Origin: Tetmemena sp. SeJ-2015
Lineage: Eukaryota > Ciliophora > Spirotrichea > Sporadotrichida > Oxytrichidae
Direction: 5' to 3'
Assembly (NCBI GenBank): GCA_027382625.1
Contig: JAJKFJ010023088.1
Coordinates: forward strand, 1-64,000
Length of the DNA: 64,000 bases
Shown here: positions 16,571 to 28,086 of the stretch, in pieces
Layout of the letters: every line of letters begins with the position of its first letter
Numbering within the stretch: the first letter of the stretch is position 1
Translations under genes and position numbers: made by a program
Notes under the pieces: model-generated
The model's input: only the letters and a program-made list of their open reading frames with translations
Database searches by the model: none
What the model was told of the DNA's origin: nothing

Positions 16571-16598
16571 GAGATGTTATCGTTTACGATGACATCTC
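16571..16598. repeat. REP-like hairpin, copy 1
   Basis: GAGATGTTATCG pairs with CGATGACATCTC with one T-G and a short loop. Shares its arms with the hairpin at 16674. Confidence 0.6.
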
Positions 16599-16673
16599 AG
16601 ATAGACTAAAATAATGTGCTAGGCAATCTGTGAAAATTATCTCCTTAATAGCCTTTCTAATTACGTCACTCAA

Positions 16674-16700
16674 AGATGTCATCTCTGCGAGATAACATCT
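16674..16700. repeat. REP-like hairpin, copy 2 (inside-out of copy 1)
   Basis: AGATGTCATCTC, TGC, GAGATAACATCT: twelve-base arms with one mismatch. The arms are those of the hairpin at 16571 in swapped order, so the two elements can also pair with each other. Confidence 0.6.
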
Positions 16701-16846
16701 TGCCCCAGCTCGATATATTCTCTTGCTCTTTTTTACCTTTTGTATTCTCTATGCACTCGGTTTTACTCCGTGTTTAAAATTGTATTGTTTTTGTTAACTA
16801 GACTGTTATGTCCGTGACGCAATGAATCGCAGTCGTACCAGTGTTA

Positions 16847-17590
16847 CTAATCCCTATAAGCTTTACCCGTAAGGTTTAGGAACAAGCCTTCCAAGCCGTC
16901 TTGCTTGTGTTCTTGCAATAAGGTCTGCAAATCGTTCTGCGCTATTATTTCGCCGCTATCTATTAAGGCTACTTTGTTGCACAGGCTCTCGGCTTCGCCT
17001 AGTTGGTGGGAGGTGTAAACAAGCGTAGTGCCTTCAGCGTTCAGCTGTTTTAGGTAATCTATAATAGCATGGCGGGTTTGTACATCTACGCCTGTAGTAG
17101 GTTCATCTAGAAACAAAATCTTCGGCTTGTGAATGACGCCTATGGCCAGGTTAACGCGGTTCTTCATACCACCGCTAAACTTGGCTACTGGCTTATCGCG
17201 CACATTGGTAAGGCCCCATTACTTCCAGCAGTTCATCGGTGCGCTGTTTTATCTCTTTTCTGTTCAAGCCCGACCATGCACCGAAGAAGGAGAGGTTCTC
17301 AACAGGGCTTAACTCCTGATAGAATGAATGGTGCTGCGGCACAAAACCGAACAGCTTATTTACGTCCGTCTTATCAATATTTATCTCGTTGCCCAATAGC
17401 TGTATGCTGCCTTCTTATGTTCCAGCACGCCAGTCATCAGGTTCATCAGCGTAGTTTTGCCCGCACCATTAGGACCGAACAAACCAAAGCGCTCGCCCTG
17501 CTCTACCTTTAGGTTAAAGCCCTTGAACATCACACCCGAATTTTCGGCGTAGTGAAAGCCCATATTTTGTATGCTGATAGCTGGCTGCAT
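16847..17590 (-). CDS. ABC transporter ATP-binding protein (exporter type)
   Basis: Energises an export or lipid/pigment transport step. MQPAISIQNMGFHYAENSG start, Walker A LFGPNGAGKTTLMNLMTG, Q-loop FGFVPQHHSFYQELSP, signature FSGGMKNRVNLAIG, Walker B ILFLDEPTTGVD, and switch His TSHQ. About 245 residues, normal for the DrrA/CcmA group, with two frameshifts (near 17210 and 17400). Next to the BtrH-like gene in the same direction. Confidence 0.88.
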
Positions 17591-17637
17591 GATGAAGGCG
17601 AAAATACTTTTTTATCCAATACGGAATTACCAGCGGC

Positions 17638-18647
17638 TTACCACTTCATTTTGTACAACAACCTAAACGCTTGCTTCTCTTTCTCGGCTATCTCCAATAG
17701 GTAGTCCGACATTTGGTTGAAGTCCTTCTGCTCGGTTAAGCGGCCTTTGTATATGCCCGATGCCTGTACGGCTGCCGTGCGCCATTGGTCGCCTATGGCG
17801 GTAAATTTCTCCGATGCTTCTAACAGCGTATCGTTAGGAATATAAGCATGTGCCTGTTGTAGAAATGCAGCATACACAAAGCGGAAGCCGCCGCCGCCCG
17901 TGCCTATCTCTTCCTGCATACGCACTAACTGCGCCAAGTAGCTGCCTGCCACTTTCGGGCCAAGGCTATCGCGCCAAGTGCGGATGCGATTAGCTGTAAA
18001 GCGTATGCCCGCCACGCCCAATATCGGCACAGGGTTTCTGTCATAAACCACGATGCATGGCTAATGCCTTTCTTGATAGCCTTTTGCATACGCTCCTTGG
18101 TAACGGGCTTGCCCGGCTTAGGGTAGTATATCTGTCCGTTGAGGGCAAGGGCACCTTTAGCAAAACGTACACGCTCCAATTCGTAACTGCTTAGGTGCGT
18201 AACAGTTTCCATTACAGGGTCGCTAACCAAGTAATTGTCGCCTTCTTTGCCATACACCACTATGTTGTGTGCATTGAAGTGGAAGCGGAACTCTTTAGGG
18301 AAATAAGTCAAGAAATAAACACCCACTTGGCAGCCTGCAGGCTGACCTTTAGCCAAACAATCATCTAGGAACTGCTGTGCCTTTTCTTTGCTGCTAAACT
18401 TCTTGCGCTCTATAGGAATATCCAATGCGCCGCAGGTGCGGTTAAATATCCAACCCGGCATGGTGCGGAATGATATTGCAGGGCCGTTGCTTATTTTCAA
18501 AAACGGTATGTGTATGTAGAATATACCCGCGCCGATACCGAATGCCAATGGCTCGGTAATTTCTTCTACGCCTATATGCTTTAGTAAGTTGGTGGTAACA
18601 CCGTTTTCGCAGTGCGCTGCCTGTAAGTGCTGAAAGTTAAGCTCCAT
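17638..18647 (-). CDS. BtrH N-terminal-like protein
   Basis: MELNFQHLQAAHCENGVTTN start, where the early Cys and His resemble the papain-like cysteine acyltransferase site of BtrH (butirosin acyl transfer). Then FGIGAGIFYIHIPFLK, RTCGALDIPIERKKF, VYGKEGDNYLVSDP, and a DUF4872-like C-terminus IGTGGGGFRFVYAAFLQQA. About 335 residues, one frameshift near 18050. In this phylum such genes accompany pigment and dialkylresorcinol clusters; a role in transferring an acyl group from a carrier protein is inference. Confidence 0.75.
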
Positions 18648-19039
18648 GTATCAATCTCCCCGCTTTTAAGTCATCTACGCTTACGCTGAATACATCAGCG
18701 TATTTTGTAGCTTTTTATCGCTCAATCCCTTAAATACATCGCCTTTAGGTGGCGCTTGATGGTCCACTGCCAAAAGCCTGTGTAGGCGGCTATGGTTGGC
18801 ATATCCATTAGGTTCAGTTCTATGTAAAAAGGATAGGGCTTGCCTCGCCTTTCTGTATTTTCTCTACCGCATCGTTTATGCGCTGCTGTGCTTCTTCCCA
18901 AGTTATACCCAGGGCGTCGCCTTCACCTCCCAACCACGACTAAGGCCCGTAACATACTTGCCATCTTCGCTACGGCATAGCATACCTCGGGTAAACTTAT
19001 CCAGCGCGCTTGGGTCCTGTGGTATGTCTTGCTTTTCAT
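18637..19039 (-). CDS. Small conserved protein of the pigment cluster
   Basis: Minus-strand coding across several frameshifts: QDPSALDKFTRGMLCRSEDG, KYVTGLSRGWEVKA, LGITWEEAQQRINDAVEKIQ, KGEASPILYFIELNLMDMPT, IAAYTGFWQWTIKRHLK, SDKKLQKYADVFSVSVDDLK. About 130 residues, no known domain. The stop overlaps the BtrH-like start, indicating translational coupling. Confidence 0.7.
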
Positions 19040-19161
19040 ATGTATCAATTAGCTTGCTCGCTACCCTCTAACTCCCTAAAGGGAGAACCGCTCGCAAGCC
19101 ATATCTCAAATATAGCCTTTATGAAATTACTTTGTGTCTTCGTGCCTTTGTGGCTAGAAGT

Positions 19162-20302
19162 CTAGCACACCGTCAACAAGGCGTAAACATACGAGAACCT
19201 TGAGCTTTCGGGTACCATCAATAGTATCTTCTGGCCTTTCTGTATTTTACCGCTGTGTAATAGGCCATCTACCATTAGGTAAACCGAGCCTGCACCTATG
19301 TTGCCTACCTCACTTAGGTTGGTGTACCATTTTTCGGCAGGTATGCCTATACCGCCAGCCTCAAGGGTAGTAGCTATTTTTTTGCGAACAGCTCGCTTGA
19401 AAGGTGCGGAAGGAAGTAGTCTACTTCGTTTATGTTGAACTTCTTCTTCGCTAATATATCGCGCAGGTTTTCGTAGCCTAGTTGTACAATGTGCTTGTCC
19501 AACAGTTTTACGTCCTGCTTCATGCTCATTACGCTCTTGCCCACTATCTCGTCAGGTTTAGGTCCATATAGCTGCGCAGGGTGCCGTCGGCTTCTTTATC
19601 GTTGCCTTGGTACATGCAGGTTTCTACCTGGTGTGCGTAGCTGGCAGCTTCTATCCACTCTATGCGCAGGCTAGTGCCTTCTGCCGCAGGTTGTTGCTTA
19701 GTAAGAAAGCACCAGCACCATCCGATAGCATCCAACGTAAAAAGTCTTTTTCGAAACCGATGTATGGGTTTTCTTCAAGGGCTGAAAGCTTCTGGGCTTC
19801 ATCCTCAAAAGTATCTGAAGTTAATAGGCGGCTGGTGCGCTCCGAGCCTGCTGTAACAGCAGTACTTACACCACCTGCTTTTATTGATAGGAAAGCATAC
19901 TTTAAGGCATGCATACCGGCGCAACAGTTACCAGCAGGACTTATAACCTCTATGGGGCCTGTTTCCGGCAAATGGCGTGTACCATTATACTGTGCGATGG
20001 CATTATTTGGTCGGGCGATGAAGTACCGCAACTTAATAGCTCAACGCTCTTTATTTCAGCAGGGTTCTTTTCAAACAAGTTTTTGATAGCCTTTGCCGTT
20101 AACTCTGCATTGGTATGGTGGGGGCTCCGCCTTTCTTTAAGGCATAAACCTGCGCTTAATACCGTTTGCGTAACACAATAGCCTTTGAGCGTGAAGGTTT
20201 ACCGTTTATTTTGCCCAAATACTCCTCCATCTCCTCATTCGATATTGGATCGTTTGGGAAATAGCTGGCAGTGCGGGTTATATATACTTCGTTAAATGAC
20301 AT
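19162..20302 (-). CDS. 3-oxoacyl-ACP synthase III (DarB-like)
   Basis: KAS III-type condensing enzyme. MSFNEVYITRTASYFPNDPI start, PAGNCCAGMHALKYAFLSIK with the active-site Cys, then DGAGAFLLS, YMDLKPDEIVGKSVMSMKQ, NEVDYFLPHLSS (the His) and NLSEVGNIGAGSIYLMVDG (the Asn region). About 380 residues with many frameshifts. It groups with enzymes that make dialkylresorcinol or flexirubin tails; the usual DarA partner was not seen in this window. Confidence 0.82.
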
Positions 20303-20449
20303 TTTTCTTTCCTCGGCCTAAACTTCTTTTATGCTTAGCTTATAAAGGCGGCAAATATAATTTAACCGCCGAAAATCAGTTTATAAAATTTCACGTTTCA
20401 TTCACCATTCCCTCATATTTGGGCTTCCAATTGCTCGTTATGGTGTTTT

Positions 20450-21272
20450 CTATCTCAATATCCACTTATCATAAGCGCTTTCTGCTGTGTTATTGCCTGG
20501 TTTATACTTTGCAACAATTTGGTTTACAGATTGTTCATGCCAGCTCTCAATTACACATTCCGTATCGGCAGTTACATTGCCAGCCGTATTGCGGCTTACG
20601 GCTGCCATAGCGGCACCTGTTAATAGCTGTGGCTTGTTCTTACCTGCTTTGGTAAGAATATCAGCTAACACGGCCTTATCGCTACAGCCAACATAGGTTA
20701 CGGCTATGCCAAACCGCGCCATAGGTCCTCGTGGTGCTCGCTATCTAGCTTTGTAGCATGCTAAGGGTAGCATCTACATTGCCATTGCTTAGATACCACA
20801 TACACCTGCCTAGGCCTTGATAGTAGGCATTTAAAGCGTGCCGCTTAAGTGCTCGGTGCTTGCTTACCTACTATGCTTTTACGGCGGCGGAACATGGCTT
20901 CGTAGTAGCCATAACATCAAGAACGCGGTAACGCATAATAGGGTTAAGATGTGGTAGGTAAAGCGTAGCATCTACTTGCTGCTGCGCCAGTGCCCAACTA
21001 AGCCTATGTGTATTTGGGTAAGATGCGCGAACACCTTCGTACTGGTAGCCAAGTGTTCCCACAATAGCAACTCGCTGCCATTAGCTAAGTCTGCCAATGC
21101 AGTATTCATAGCAGCGGCTTCGTAGGCTACCGAGCGAAAACAGGGTCGGTAGCGTTCAGTTGTTCGAACACTACCGGCCAGTTATCGTTGTTTATCTCTA
21201 TACCTGTACCTGCTGAAAAATGGATTTGATGGTATCCATCCTTCCCTGTATGGAGCTTTGTTCTATGCTCAC
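20450..21272 (-). CDS. DUF1702 family protein
   Basis: The GTG start overlaps the stop of the FAD gene. Readable: SAGTGIEINNDNWPVVFEQL, SVAYEAAAMNTALADLANGS, IGLGWALAQQQVDATLYLP, LNPIMRYRVLDGYGYYEAMF, YQGLGRCMWYLSNGN, EDLWRGLGIAVTYVG, KPQLLTGAAMAAVSRNTAGN. These match the AYEGAAM, HVGxGWA, DGYGFHE and GLGRS signatures of DUF1702, known from enediyne clusters (UnbL). About 270 residues. Function unknown. Motifs are spread over three frames. Confidence 0.75.
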
Positions 21273-22964
21273 GCTACAGGTTCTTTTTCGGCGTAAAACC
21301 ACATGGTGGCCACATCGTTTATAATGCGCTCATCGCGTGGTACAGCTTTATCGTCGCTTACCTCTGGCAAGTTCAGTTTGTTTTCGGCATCTAGCACCAT
21401 GGTATAAGGGTCTACCTTCATATCCATAGGTGTGCCTTTTACTTCGTGACTTACGCGGCGGAATATTTCGGCAGCTATCTTCTCCAACATCTCCATGTTT
21501 GAGATATACGCTCAACCAATTTATCACCGTGTTGGTTAGGTATCCACCTTGAAACTCCAACATATAGCTTAAGTCAACAGGGTCGATATACCTGCGCTCG
21601 AATACTTGGTTATCGTGCGGACCCCAATCTAGGAACAACTGCTGTACTTGCTCGTGCAGCTTGCCAAAGCGGCGGCCTAGGCTATCAGGCGCAGCAAATA
21701 GCTGCTTCAATAGGCGTAGGTCGGTAAATGCTTTGTTAGTGAATAGCAACGAAGGTACCGCCCAGTAGATAGCCCAATCCCAAAGTATTTTGGCTCCCAT
21801 TATCTGCGTGTTGCCATTAGGGTGTATTTGTCTTTGTAGATAGGAATCCAGCTATTTTACCAATGCCAAGTGCGTTTGCTCGTATATCTCGGGCGGAAGG
21901 CCACATCTTCGCCATCCAGTTCGCGTAGTATTAAATCGCTTAGCCAAGTATTGTTCATTGAAATAAAGTCGGTGCCCGGCGAGTAGAATGGATCCAAGAA
22001 TGCACCCGCTTCGCCTGTTACACCCCAGCGGTCTTTGCCATCGTATAAGCGGCCTGTTGTGGTGTGCGTAGTGCTTTAATATTTTGAAGTCCATTTTTGT
22101 TCTTCGTTTCAGGCTCCAGCATTTTGTAGCACAAAGGCTCGTTCACCTTCAGCCATTCTATCGATTTCTCGTAAGTATCGAATGTGTCGAATGGATGCAC
22201 TGCCGGGTCGGCCACTATACCCAAAGCCTGGTGTTTTTTGAACCTAGAGGAATAACCCATACCCAATAGCCCTTATCCCTAAAGTGTACGGTGCTTAGGT
22301 AGCGCAAACCTGTTACAGGTATGTTCTTCCAAGTTTGATCTTCGCTCCAGTGGTCTATATCTATTACACCTTTTAGCCTCCACCATACGGCGTTGGTGTG
22401 GTGCTCCATAGGTTTTTGAAAACCTAGTTTGCGTTTCAATAAACTACCCCGGCCGCTGGCGTCGGCTACCCAACGTGCAGTTGCGGTTTTTTTCTTCGCC
22501 GCCTTGGGTGTAGGTTACGGTGTGGTACTCCTCGCCAAACTCAACATCTTTTGCAGCTGCATTCAATAGCACTGTAGTGCCCCTTGCAATGGTGTTCTCT
22601 GCCCAAATGGTTTTCCAAGGTGCCCTATCCAACTGGTGGCTTGGGGTGTATAGCCACTTGCGCGGGCCTAGCTCTACACGGCTAGTTATGTTTCTTTGGT
22701 GTTAGATTTAAAGAAGAAACGAAGGCCGTACTTAGGCAGCTCATGTGCTTCCAAATAATCTTTCAATCTAATGTTTCGCGCAGGTAGTGGCTACCTAGCT
22801 CAACTGTACTTTCGCCTACCTTGTGCGCCGATGTAGGAGCTACATCTTTTCTGCGCTCAAGCACCAATATTTTAATATCCGGCTTGTTCAATTTCAAATT
22901 GTATGCTAAGGGTTAGGCCTGCTAATCCTCCGCCTGTGATAATCACATCATACTCTGGCTTCAT
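21269..22964 (-). CDS. FAD-dependent oxidoreductase / halogenase-like
   Basis: [20 protein letters not shown] gives the Rossmann GxGxxG for FAD. Later [20 protein letters not shown] (the halogenase-type GxxxGDAxxxxxPxxxxG), [36 protein letters not shown], and the tail [20 protein letters not shown]. About 560 residues with frameshifts. Homologues sit in flexirubin clusters and may chlorinate or oxidise the ring. I did not see a clear tryptophan-halogenase WxWxIP motif. Confidence 0.78.
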
Positions 22965-22974
22965 CTTACTTTAT

Positions 22975-24149
22975 TGTGTTTTGGGTTAGTATCTACTTTA
23001 GGGTAACGCCTGCGTAATATAGCTTCTGTCGGGGATTTCTACCCATAAAAAACCATTGAAAAACTAAAAAGTTAAAAAGGGGCACAATGGGGCTACTAAA
23101 AAAAAAGGACCACAGGTAGTTTTTTGAAAATTTTAACAACTTAAACGCCCTCCCGGCTTGCCTATATGGCTTTTGGCCCATAGGTCAAACAACCTGCCCG
23201 CGCGCTCTTCAAGAACATATTTTCATCCTTTACCCTCCAATCCGCCCGCGGGCAAACCATTTTTTCCTGTTTTCCCTTCCACCCCGGGGGCCTGAAAAAT
23301 AAGGAAAGCAAAAAATTTTTTAAACCCCAAAATTCTGGGGGCGTTTTTGTATGTCCTCATCGCTTCCCCTCCCTTTGGGGTTCCCTGATACTTTTTCCTT
23401 TCTTACCCCCCCAAAATGCCCAGTGCATAATATAAAAACGCTAACCGGGTTAGGGTTCCCTTTTCTCCAAATGAAACCATTCCCTTTCCCAAGTTTTTTT
23501 TTTGGGCATCTCCCAACAGGCCCTTCATTTTTTTCCTGAGAGGGGAACCACAATTCGCCCTGCCGAGGGGGTATAAACAGGCGTTTTTCGGCATTACCCT
23601 GCTTTATTTTTTTCTTTAGCAAAATTGGGGGCGGGAACAGGCGAAGAAACCAGGGCTGATAACGAAGATGATCAAGCCCGTATTTCTCCTCTTTAAAACT
23701 AAAAGGTTTTAAACCCAACGGGTAAAACCTTTCCCCTTTTTCGGGGGCAGGGCATCAAGAATACTTCCGTTTTCCCAAAAAAAAAGGGAAAGTGGGTTTC
23801 ATTTTTTAATTTTCAGTTTTTAAACCCGCTGGAAACCCCGCCGCTATTAGGGGTGCTTTAAATTGATCTACTAAAATCTGCCAACTGCCCTGTTTGGGGG
23901 GTAGAAAACCCGCAAAAACCTTTTTTGCCAAAAAGTGGGCGAATTTATAAATACTAAAGGCTTTTTAAAGCTGCAATTTTTTTTAAGAATAGAAAGTACA
24001 ACAGCAAGGGGGCCCCCTGGGGAACCAAATCTTAGGAAAAATGCCTAAAAGTTTCCGGGCCAAAAAAAGTTTTTTCCCCTTTCAAAAACGGGTTTTAGTG
24101 TCATCCGTATTCTTTTGGGGCCGAAAACCCGCATTTTCATTTAATTTCT
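22975..24149 (-). other. Low-quality block, probably one minus-strand gene, unresolved
   Basis: Homopolymer-rich sequence with minus-strand fragments such as KFSKNYLWSFFFSSPIVPLF and NFLVFQWFF (a membrane-like stretch near 23080), RQKLYYAGVTLK just upstream of the FAD gene, and RQGELWFPSQEKN near 23540. The strand matches the pigment cluster. No family can be assigned. Confidence 0.35.
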
Positions 24150-25520
24150 ATCTTGCTATTAATTTTCTAACCCCTTTAAAAAGCACATTGGGGGCTTTCC
24201 GCTGGCGTATATGCGCGGGGCTGTTTTTTGGGGCCCCTTTCCGTTAACTTTCACGATAGAAACGTAAATTTTCGTTTACTAAAGATAATTTTAAAGGGGT
24301 TCCGAAAGGAGATGCTGGGGTTTCCTGCTACTGCTGTATTGACCGATGCCGACACAGGCCGCTTTAAGGAGCTGATGGGCTATGTAGATGCAGCCTTTAA
24401 AAATTTGCTTATGCGTTGGGCTTTCTATTGGCGGGTTATTAGTTGATAGATTGGGTACGAAGAAGGGTTTTGCCATATCATTAACGGTGTGGAGTATATA
24501 GGCAGGGGTGCTAAACGGTTTTGTAGGCAGAAATACGCGGCTTGAGCATTTACGCGTTTTATTTTGGGGTATAGGAGAGTCGGGTAATTTCCCAGTGCTG
24601 TAAAGCGGTGGCAGAGTGGTTCCGAAGAAGGAGCGCTCTTGGCTGCAGGGCTGTTTTAATGCAGGTGCGAATATATAGGTTTGTGATAGCTACTGCTATA
24701 GCAGTACCATATTTAACTATCAACTACGGTTGGCGCATGGCGTTTATAGCCAGGGGTATGTTAGGTTTTTGTGTTGCTGCTTTGGTGGTTTTAACTACGA
24801 AAAACCAGAAGAACATAAACAAGTAAGTGCTGAAGGATTAGCTTATATACACAGCGATGCGCCAGAGGTAAAATTTTCCCCAAAAATACCTTGGACCAAA
24901 CTATTGACCCATTTGCCAAACATGGGCCTTTTTCCATGGGTAAGTTTCTGGCAGACCCTATATGGTATTTGTACCTTACCTGGCTACCCGATTTCTTTAA
25001 CAGCAGTGAGGCTCTCGACCAAAAACTTGACTTGAAAAACATAGGCATCCCGTTCATCATTATCTACTTGGTGAGCGATGCAGGTAGCGTATTCTTCGGA
25101 TGGTTATCATCGCGCCTTATACAAAGCGGGTGGAGCGTAAACAAGGCGCGTAAAGTATCGTTATTGATATGCGCGATGTGTGTAGTGCCAATAGTGTTTG
25201 CCTCTACCACGCACAGCATATATGTGGCTGTGGCCTTGATAGCCTTAGCCGCTGCGGCCCACCAAGGTTTGGGTCGGCCAATATGTACACGCTTACCAGC
25301 GATATGTTCCCTAAGCAATCGGTAGCATCGTAGTGGGTATAGGCAGTATGTTTGGTGCTACGGGTGGTGCTATATTGGCAGCCTCTACAGGTATTATCAG
25401 GGTGAAGTTTGGCTATACGCCATTATTTCATTCTGGCAGGTAGTGCTTATTTAGGGGCCCTTGTTATTGGTGCTTTTATTGGCCCCGAAATTGGAGCCAG
25501 TGAAGGTGGACGAGAACTAG
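24150..25520 (+). CDS. MFS transporter, hexuronate (ExuT-like) type
   Basis: Proton symporter for hexuronates or similar organic anions (anion:cation symporter family). N-terminus poorly read (GFRWRICA, NFHDRNV), then GGLLVDRLGTKKGFAISLTV, ESGNFP, PKKERS, FNAGANIG, INYGWRMAFIA, TKLLTH, FLADPIWYLYLTWLPDFF, SDAGSVFFGWLSSRLIQSGW, SDMFPKQSVASVVGIG. About 450 residues, 12 helices expected. It converges with galU, overlapping by three bases at the stops. The start is uncertain. Confidence 0.8.
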
Positions 25521-26381
25521 ATTATCGTCTTAATCCACTCTCTTAAACTATCGCCAATCTCTTCGTTGTTCAAACCCATTAATAGGTTTGTTTTTATAAA
25601 GTCGAGCTTGTTGCCTACGTCGTGTCTGCGCCCATCGAATACGTGTCCGTATAAGGCGGTTTCATCCATTTGCAGGCGCATGGCATCGGTCAATTGTATC
25701 TCGTTCCCTACGCCTGGTGGCGTGTTCTTTAAGTGCTTGAATATATCGGCGGCCAATACGTAACGACCGCTGAAGACTAAGTTGAAGGTATATTGTCCTT
25801 CGGGGGTTTTTCTACCAACTGCTTACCCTTGTAAAGCTCTTCGCCAAGGCTATCCCCTACAAACACGCCATACCTATGGCTATGCTTAGTGGTACCCGCT
25901 GTAGCGATACCGCCGATGCCCCATACTGCTCGTACACCTTACATTTGTTTTGTATGTCAATGGCTGTTTCGATTCTATGATAGTATCACCCAGCAATACG
26001 GCGAATGGTTCATCGCCGATGTATTCTTCTGCACATAGTATGGGATGGCCGAGGCCCTTTTGCTCGTGCTGATAGATGTAGGTGATATTGGCTAAGTGGT
26101 TCAAATGATTTGATGGCTTCCAACTCGGCGCTTTTGCCACGCTGCTCCAACACTTGCTCCAACTCCTCGTTAGGGTTAAAGTGCTCGCGCAGTACTTCCT
26201 TACCATCAGATATAATGATGACGATATCGGTAATGCCGCTCTGCACGCTTCTTCTACTACGTATTGTATAACGGGTTTATCTATTATCACCAGCATTTCC
26301 TTAGGCTGTGCCTTGGTGGCAGGTAGCAAGCGGGTGCCGAAACCAGCGGCAGGTATACCGCTTTGTTACTGCTTTTTGCAT
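25517..26381 (-). CDS. galU: UTP-glucose-1-phosphate uridylyltransferase
   Basis: Makes UDP-sugars from sugar-1-phosphates and UTP. MQKAVTKAVIPAAGFGTRLL start with the nucleotide-binding loop, then PATKAQPKEMLVIIDKPVIQ, ITDIVIIISDGKEVL, HFNPNEELEQ, KGLGHPILCAEEYIGDEPFA and VLLGDTII. About 288 residues, normal. Four frameshifts. Beside a glucuronokinase-like gene, so the substrate could be glucuronate-1-phosphate as well as glucose-1-phosphate (inference). Confidence 0.9.
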
Positions 26382-26393
26382 GGTTAAGCTATA

Positions 26394-27375
26394 TCAGGTT
26401 TTTATTACTTCAGCGCCTATGCTGTGCATGGCAGTGCTAAGCTGCTGAAACATATCTTCATTAGTATAGGTGCCAATAATAGCGCCACCGCTGCCCGTAA
26501 ACTTGGCGCTGGCACCTACGGCGCGGGCGGTTTCTACCAGTTGCTTGTTACCCTTGCTTATGTTTATGGTATTATTGCGTATGTCGAAGTTCTGGTTTAT
26601 GAGCGCAGCAATATCTTTATCGCCGTGCTTTAGTTTATGCCATAGGGCATCGGTTAATTGTCGCCATTGTTCAATAGCGCGTAGCACATCTGCATCGCCT
26701 TTTTTATAGCGGGCGGCAAGGTCGTTATGCGTTACTTCCGAGCCTTCAGATAAATTGGTTCTGTATGCCAAATATAATTAGGTAGCAGCGATTTATCGAA
26801 GGGGATATAGTCACCATAGCCTTGCTTATCCATCAGTTCCTTATCGAATTCATATACACAGGTGTGGCATATACTTGCGCCACCCTATCCTGCAATCCCG
26901 CACCTATGTGTAGTTCATCTTTCTCTGCGAGAGGATGATGTTGGCTAGAACAGGGTTAGGTATTTCAATATCGTAAAACTGCATTAATGCATTGATAGCA
27001 GCAGTAATGATAGCGCTTGAACCTGCCAAGCCTAAGCGGCCAGGTATGTTACTATCATAGCTTAAAGTAAAGTTCTTGATAGGTATTTCTATGTTGTGCT
27101 GCTTGCAATATTGGTGTAGCACTTTAATGGTAGCCTTTATTAAGCGGGTGCCACCGTAGTAGCCGTTGCTGCTTATTTCATCGGCCAAATCATCTATGTC
27201 GTAAAATAGCAAACGCTCCCCTTCCGCAAGGTACTATCTGTAGCTTATCGCTTGGAGTTAATTCTACCTCGGCGCGAAAGTTTTTTGAATACAAAGGCTA
27301 TGGTTTTGCCATAATACCCGTCTGACGGGTTGCCTATCAAGGCCGCGCGGGATATGCCTGTGTTTTAATAACCAT
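26394..27375 (-). CDS. GHMP kinase, glucuronokinase-like
   Basis: Phosphorylates a sugar at C1. MVIKTQAYPARP start, IGNPSDGYYGKTIAFVF, the ATP loop GRLGLAGSSAIITAAINA (PxxxGLGSSAA-type), and the C-terminal AKFTGSGGAIIGTY motif. The GNPSD segment and length (about 325 residues) match glucuronokinases first known from plants. It is 12 bp upstream of galU in the same direction. With the transporter opposite this makes a route glucuronate to glucuronate-1-P to UDP-glucuronate. Three frameshifts. Confidence 0.78.
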
Positions 27376-27376
27376 A

Positions 27377-28086
27377 CTACAATGTTGGCAGGCTGGCTAC
27401 CTCGTATAGTGCCATTACCTTATCGCTAAAGTCGTTATCGTTACTAATCTTTGTATCGGCAATAGTAACAATAGGTTTAGGGAAATTGTAAGGCGCTATC
27501 TGCAAATTAATAGCACGCCAGTCGCCAGTTATAATATCCTTGTTAGCAGTGCGGGTAGTGAAGGTAGTAGTCATAAAATACTTGCTACCGCTGCGCTTAA
27601 TGTTGTTGATGGCTGCAAATACTTTATCCTCGCTAAGGTGTACCAGACAGTCGCGCGTAAACACTAAATCTACCTTTGGCAAATCGCTTTTGGTAAGGTC
27701 GAGATGCTTAAAAGTTACGCCCTGCTTCTCAAATTTCCTGTTGTTGCTTTCTACAAGGTCGGCCACTATATCGCCGCCTGTATAGGCTACGCCATCCTTA
27801 GTTACATGCTGCATCCAGTAGTAATCGCCGCAAGGTATTCTAGCATACTTTGTATGCCGTACTCCTTAAATACGTGCGGTAGGTGGTTGGCTATATTCTG
27901 TGTTTCTTCTTTAGTAGAGCCATCGCCGCTTACCGATTCCTTATTGCCCCAGTATTGTTTTTGGTAGATGGTAGTAAATACATCTTCCGTTTCCTTGCCC
28001 TTAAACTGGCCCAACTTCGATTTGAAGTATTTCCAGTGCAAAGCCAATATAAACTTGGGTACAAATTTCCTGATGGTCTCTTTCAT
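27377..28086 (-). CDS. Class I SAM-dependent methyltransferase
   Basis: MKETIRKFVPKFILALHWKY start, YWGNKESVSGDGSTKEETQN, then after a frameshift near 27815 GVAYTGGDIVADLVE (acidic residue for SAM ribose), LDLTKSDLPKVDLVFTRDCL (motif IV) and HLSEDKVFAAINNIKRSGSK. About 236 residues. Overlaps the end of the glycosyltransferase gene by four bases, so probably co-translated and acting on a glycan or lipid; the substrate is unknown. Confidence 0.8.

Larger units (their letters stand above)
16466..16846. other. Intergenic region with two long hairpins
   Basis: Contains the palindromic pair described separately (16571-16598 and 16674-16700) and otherwise A/T-rich sequence without a credible gene. 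It lies between convergent transcription units. Confidence 0.5.
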
